From Lycium barbarum (lineage: Eukaryota > Streptophyta > Magnoliopsida > Solanales > Solanaceae), in the NCBI RefSeq assembly GCF_019175385.1, contig NC_083338.1:67588712-67652711 (forward strand): DNA of 64,000 bases, given 5' to 3'. The notes beneath the pieces are model-generated. The model did not search any database, was not told the origin of the DNA, and saw only the letters and a list, made by a program, of their open reading frames with translations. Shown here in pieces: positions 60,482 to 64,000 of the stretch; positions within the stretch are counted from its first letter, which is position 1, and every line of letters starts with the position of its first letter. The position numbers and the translations under genes were made by a program.

Positions 60482-60814
60482 AAGTCCATCAATTGCCCTG
60501 CACGACCTTTGTCACGCAATTTTAGGCCAAACGGGGTCTTAGCAAATCTTTCGGAATTTTTTCGTAGCGAGTCCCACTCTCGGCTAAGCCGTACCATTAC
60601 CTTGTCGCCTTTCTGAATTTCCAACATTCACTTTCATACACATATACATATGATCACAACTAACCCACGAATTTAAGCCTCCAAATAGTCGATGTGATTC
60701 GATAGAAATGCCACCGTAAGGTGTTCTCTGGCCACCGACAGAAGAAAACTAAAGCCCGATAAGTATCGCGGGGCCTTTTGTACTTAGTCTACATATTTAC
60801 TTCTATATTTCTGG

Positions 60815-60960
60815 AAAAATTTGGGCAGAGTTTCCTCTGTATTTCTTACTATCCGAAACCTGTACACCAGAAATACCAACCACGCCTCACAGGGCCAACA
60901 CATATGTACACACATACACATCATATCACGTCGTAACGCAGCCACACAGGGCTGATGACT
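60815..60960 (-). repeat. Internal segment shared by G and F
   Basis: The complement reads ccctgtgtggct ... gttggtatttc ... gaggaaactctgcccaaatt and matches F at 17094-17230 with moderate divergence. It links the two non-autonomous families. Confidence 0.75.
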
Positions 60961-61208
60961 TCAAATAGGAATTATAACATCGTCGACACTTACCACACGT
61001 GCCCAACTCAAACGGCATCAGAGGCGTTTTCCTGTTTACCTTCATCCAGGATTTCCAAAATCACTCGGACGGTGGGGATATTTAGTCGCCCTTGCCTTGG
61101 GTCACCCGGTCTCTAATTCCTTTAAATTTCCGTCGTCTTCATAGGACAACGTTTTGCGAATATCATACACATATAGAAAATTCTAAAAACTCATACACTT
61201 ATAAATAA

Positions 61209-61790
61209 TCAATATCGGGTCTGACCTGAGGAGCTGTCGTGAGAGGTATGTCCACTATCATCCACGTCTGTCTGCTCCCTGCCTATCCGGTCTCCATTAT
61301 CACCCGCATCTGAATCGGAGGGATACGGACGATCAGAAAAATCCCGGCTCACTGACGACCCAGGCCAAGAACCGGAGAAATCCATAGCACTCTCCGAGGT
61401 GGCTGAGCTATCAGGGTTCTCCCTAACGATAAGAGCTGGCGCATATTTGAAAATCTCCTCCTGAGTCATCCCAGAAGAATGCTCCGATGGGCCTGCCTCA
61501 TCACTATCCTCCTCCGCGGAGGTAAGAAGCTCCGGAGGGGTCATCGCCAGATCCTCTGAGATATCTGTGTCGTAGCCATCCTCCACGGGATCCTCCGCCC
61601 CAGGAATCGGGGACTCTGGAGGAGTCGTAGAGGGGTCCTCCGACGGATCCGTATCGTAGCTATCCTCCGGGGAATCCTCCGAAGGATCCGTCTCGATCGA
61701 GTAACTGGGGCCCTGCCTACTCGGCCCCGGTGACAGCCTGGGGGCCTTCTTGGCACCCCCATCCTCATCGTCGGAAGCCGTCCTCTTCAT
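61209..61790 (-). CDS. Acidic, repeat-containing 193-residue protein in the gag position of G
   Basis: The only intact ORF of G, starting about 290 bases after the primer site, where gag starts in coding relatives. The N-terminus has two basic clusters (KR at 2-3 and KKAPR at 14-18), which could act as a bipartite nuclear signal. The rest is very rich in Asp, Glu, Ser and Pro. A 28-residue repeat is visible: YDTDPSEDPSTTPPE from residue 45 and YDTDISEDLAMTPPE from residue 73, with a shorter relative (ETDPSEDSPED) before them. There is no zinc knuckle, capsid-like helical region, signal peptide or membrane segment. I do not recognise a family. It may be a remodelled gag N-terminus or a captured frame; an open frame in a young element is expected even without selection, so function is unproven. 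Confidence 0.6.
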   Translation of the reverse strand: MKRTASDDEDGGAKKAPRLSPGPSRQGPSYSIETDPSEDSPEDSYDTDPSEDPSTTPPESPIPGAEDPVEDGYDTDISEDLAMTPPELLTSAEEDSDEAGPSEHSSGMTQEEIFKYAPALIVRENPDSSATSESAMDFSGSWPGSSVSRDFSDRPYPSDSDAGDNGDRIGREQTDVDDSGHTSHDSSSGQTRY

Positions 61791-61988
61791 CCTTCACCAA
61801 CCTACAATCACCTGCACGGAGAGGGTCAGAAATAATTTCCCAAAATACTGACGCTAACACTCTTTTCGGAGCCTTGCTGTGAACACAGCAATTCGTTGGG
61901 AGGAACCATCCTAACAGTATAGCTTTATCGCACGATCTAAGATCCCAAGAAAGGGTAACACAACATCCTAGATGTCCTGTAGCTTTCT

Positions 61989-62022
61989 GTTTATAGATGT
62001 GGTGCACAACACATCGATAAAC
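61989..62022 (-). promoter_or_regulatory. Leader hairpin with GTGCAC loop (G)
   Basis: Same 34-base hairpin as in F and J. One base differs, changing a G-U pair into A-U, so pairing is kept. The loop gtgcac is unchanged. Confidence 0.75.
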
Positions 62023-62066
62023 AAGACTCTACTAGACACGGCCTGTAGACATTCCGAGGACAAACC

Positions 62067-62078
62067 GCTCTGATACCA
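62067..62078 (-). promoter_or_regulatory. Primer binding site of G
   Basis: On the minus strand tggtatcagagc lies four bases after the 5' LTR end; perfect initiator-Met tRNA type. Confidence 0.9.
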
Positions 62079-62082
62079 CTTT

Positions 62083-64000
62083 TGTCACGACCCAGCCCCG
62101 TGGGCCGCGACTGGTGTCCTTCTGGGACACCCCAAACGAACTCACACCCAGACCATCGTAATCAGACTCGTCCGAACTCAACGTACGTTATTCGAACTCA
62201 TCATCGTAATCAGATATCTACCGAACACTTATCCTAAGCAGTCGCCCGTACAGATCAGACAAATCACAAATCAGAAAGGAGGCGGAATATACATCGCCAA
62301 ATTTCACACACACACATCAGAAGGGTGGCGGAATGCACATCGCCCCCAAATACATACACATACATACAAACTTAGAGGCCGACTTGGCCATAGTAGCGTA
62401 CGGGCCGCTTAAGATCGCAAAACAGACTCACATGCAAACACACCGGACCCACGACCCACAAATCTGACTACAGGCCTCTAGACAAAACAGAACATAAGAA
62501 CATAGGACGGAACAGGGCCCCGCCGTACCCACTCATCCAAATATACAGAATACAGACACAACAAAAGATATGTACCAAAAGTAGGCTCCGGATCAAGGGG
62601 AGCTTTCCAACACAGCAGAATGAGTAGCCTAAATTGGAGGACCACCCAAACGAGCTTCTGAACCTGCGGGCATGAAACACAGCCCCCGAAGGAACGGGGG
62701 TCAGTACGGGAGAAGTACTGAGTATGTAAAGCAGAAGGTACAGAAATCACAAACACAGCTGGAGTCAGAAAGAACAAACACACCAACATCGTAAACAAAG
62801 CAAACCTGCGCGGGAGGCGAACGTACAAATGCAAATCAAATCATGTATAGGGTTTAGGAACGTGGTCACCCCCCGACGCTGGTGCCATAACACATCATAA
62901 CTCCAGAAGTTTTCAAATCTCCGTACAGTCTCCAAACACATCATATCACACACACATCATATCATCAGAACATATCAAATGCCATATCACATCATAACTC
63001 CATAAGCGGTAACCGGCCCTATGGCGAGGCCTCGGAAACCGTAACACATCATAACTCCCGAATATATTTTAGCGCGCACGATCACAAAGTCGGCCCGGGT
63101 ACCGACGAATGAAGTCATAGCAGACAGCACGAACAGAGTAGTGCAGAAACCATATGCATATCAAAATAATTTGTCGGACTCAACATATAGTTTACGTATA
63201 GGTATATACTGACGCCAGAAGGCTCGGAGCAGGAATCAGATTGATCAAAGTTTATGTGTAAAAGTTACGAAGTTCCAAACTGCCAAATTCTCAAGAAAAA
63301 GCGTTCATAAGTCATTTTCCGAAAATCTCACATCATTCAGAGGGGAAAACGTACATTAATGGCATAGGAAGTTTCAACCACATCCCTGGGTCATAAACAG
63401 ACGGTCGCAGATTATAACGGACACAAACGGACCAAACAAACCGAATAAGGGGAGCCTCGGGGCTCGCGGGCCCACCTCGGGTCAAATTGAGGCGGCGGAC
63501 ACAAATCACAGACTTTCGGCTCCATAGAGCCATCTACGGAAGTTTCGAGGAGTTTCGGACACAACAGCACAAGTTATGGAGGTACGAACATTCTTTTAAC
63601 CAAATGCGACAAAAAGGGTTCAATCGCGCTGAATGAATAGTGCTCGAACTTGAACTTCGATTTCCAAGAGCAGGGTTATTCCCGAGGGGCCGATCTTAAC
63701 CTAGTATGTCTAGGACATGCCAAAAGAATGATAGGTAGGCTTTACATACCTGGTTGGCGCCTTACGCTCCTCAAATCGCAATTCCCGTTTCGTCCAGAAA
63801 CTGCAAATGGTCACTTTTACCAGTTACTATTCATGAGAATTAACATTTTAGTCTTTGGGCTATATTTGGCTACCGAAATTTCGGCAGCACTTCCCCTATA
63901 AATCTAACACCCCCGAGACTTAGCTCGGCTCAAAATACAACGACAACAACAGCCCAAACATCATAAAACCATACAAACCACAATCATACTACATTAACTT
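62083..64000 (-). repeat. G 5' LTR (cut by the window edge)
   Basis: Copy of 55989-57906, shifted by exactly 6094 bases. Five substitutions are seen: near positions 62236, 62511, 62634, 62660 and 63319. About 1.1 kb should lie beyond the window. Confidence 0.95.

Larger units (their letters stand above)
46048..64000 (+). mobile_element. Tat/Ogre-type Ty3/gypsy element (5' part), interrupted by G
   Basis: Begins TGTTGACACTTAATTTTCGACC inside the H LTR (probable duplication gttac, 46043-46047). A 5.4-kb LTR, an Arg-tRNA-type primer site, an extra ORF before gag and gag-like blocks are all features of the Ogre/Tat lineage. Element G interrupts it at 55989 and the window ends before it resumes, so protease, RT, integrase and 3' LTR are not visible. 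The listed end is the window edge, not a real boundary. Confidence 0.82.
55989..64000 (-). mobile_element. G: young non-autonomous gypsy element
   Basis: Minus-strand element with LTRs at 55989-59044 (3') and 62083 to the window end (5', 1918 bases visible), a 3.04-kb internal region, primer site, leader hairpin, one ORF and a polypurine tract. The visible parts of the two LTRs differ at five positions by eye, with no indel. The left flank ccatc (55984-55988) should repeat beyond the right edge. There is no pol at all, so it would depend on proteins made elsewhere. Confidence 0.93.

Noticed and set aside
61541..61768. Arg-rich 75-codon minus-strand ORF
   Set aside because: It is an alternative frame of the acidic 193-codon ORF of G.

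Overview
The window is plant nuclear intergenic DNA made almost wholly of nested LTR retrotransposons. I find no host protein gene, tRNA gene or CRISPR array. Long Ty3/gypsy LTRs, initiator-Met-type primer sites, a chromodomain-bearing pol, a Tat/Ogre element with an Arg-tRNA-type primer site and a Ty1/copia relic point to a large-genome eudicot. From memory of such repeats I favour Solanaceae; this is an inference, not a search result.

Layout. (1) 1-6655: 3' half of a plus-strand non-autonomous gypsy element (call it D) with its 3' LTR. (2) 6656-8975: minus-strand LTR fragment C, interrupted by D. (3) 8976-28339: a minus-strand element E. Its 3' LTR (A, 8976-11515) is cut by C. Its internal region is split at 14056 by a complete 9.4-kb element F (14057-23477, target duplication TAAAC). 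Its gag/protease remnant is at 24177-25169 and its 5' LTR (B) is 25379-28339. (4) 28340-32990: a decayed copia integrase-RT relic, a minus-strand LTR (K) and unassigned DNA. (5) 32991-39193: pol, LTR and leader of a Tekay/Del-like chromovirus J, with an odd LTR-leader-LTR-end arrangement. (6) 39214-42292: solo LTR L with duplication TTAAC. (7) 42298-46047: relics M and H, with H's 3' LTR. (8) 46048 to the right edge: a Tat/Ogre element with a 5.4-kb LTR, inserted in H's LTR. (9) 55989 to the right edge: a young minus-strand non-autonomous element G, inserted in the Ogre gag region.

How the parts relate. Elements D, F and G carry no working pol. They share leader, primer site, purine-tract and LTR-end signals with the coding relative J, so they were probably mobilised by J-like machinery. 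The most notable signals are: a 5S-rRNA-like module inside D and G; three RNA hairpins (LTR end, leader with a GTGCAC loop, and next to the purine tract) kept across families; a conserved splice-donor-like site in the LTRs paired with acceptor-like sites near gag; a young acidic ORF in place of gag in G; and a 41-bp minisatellite in G.
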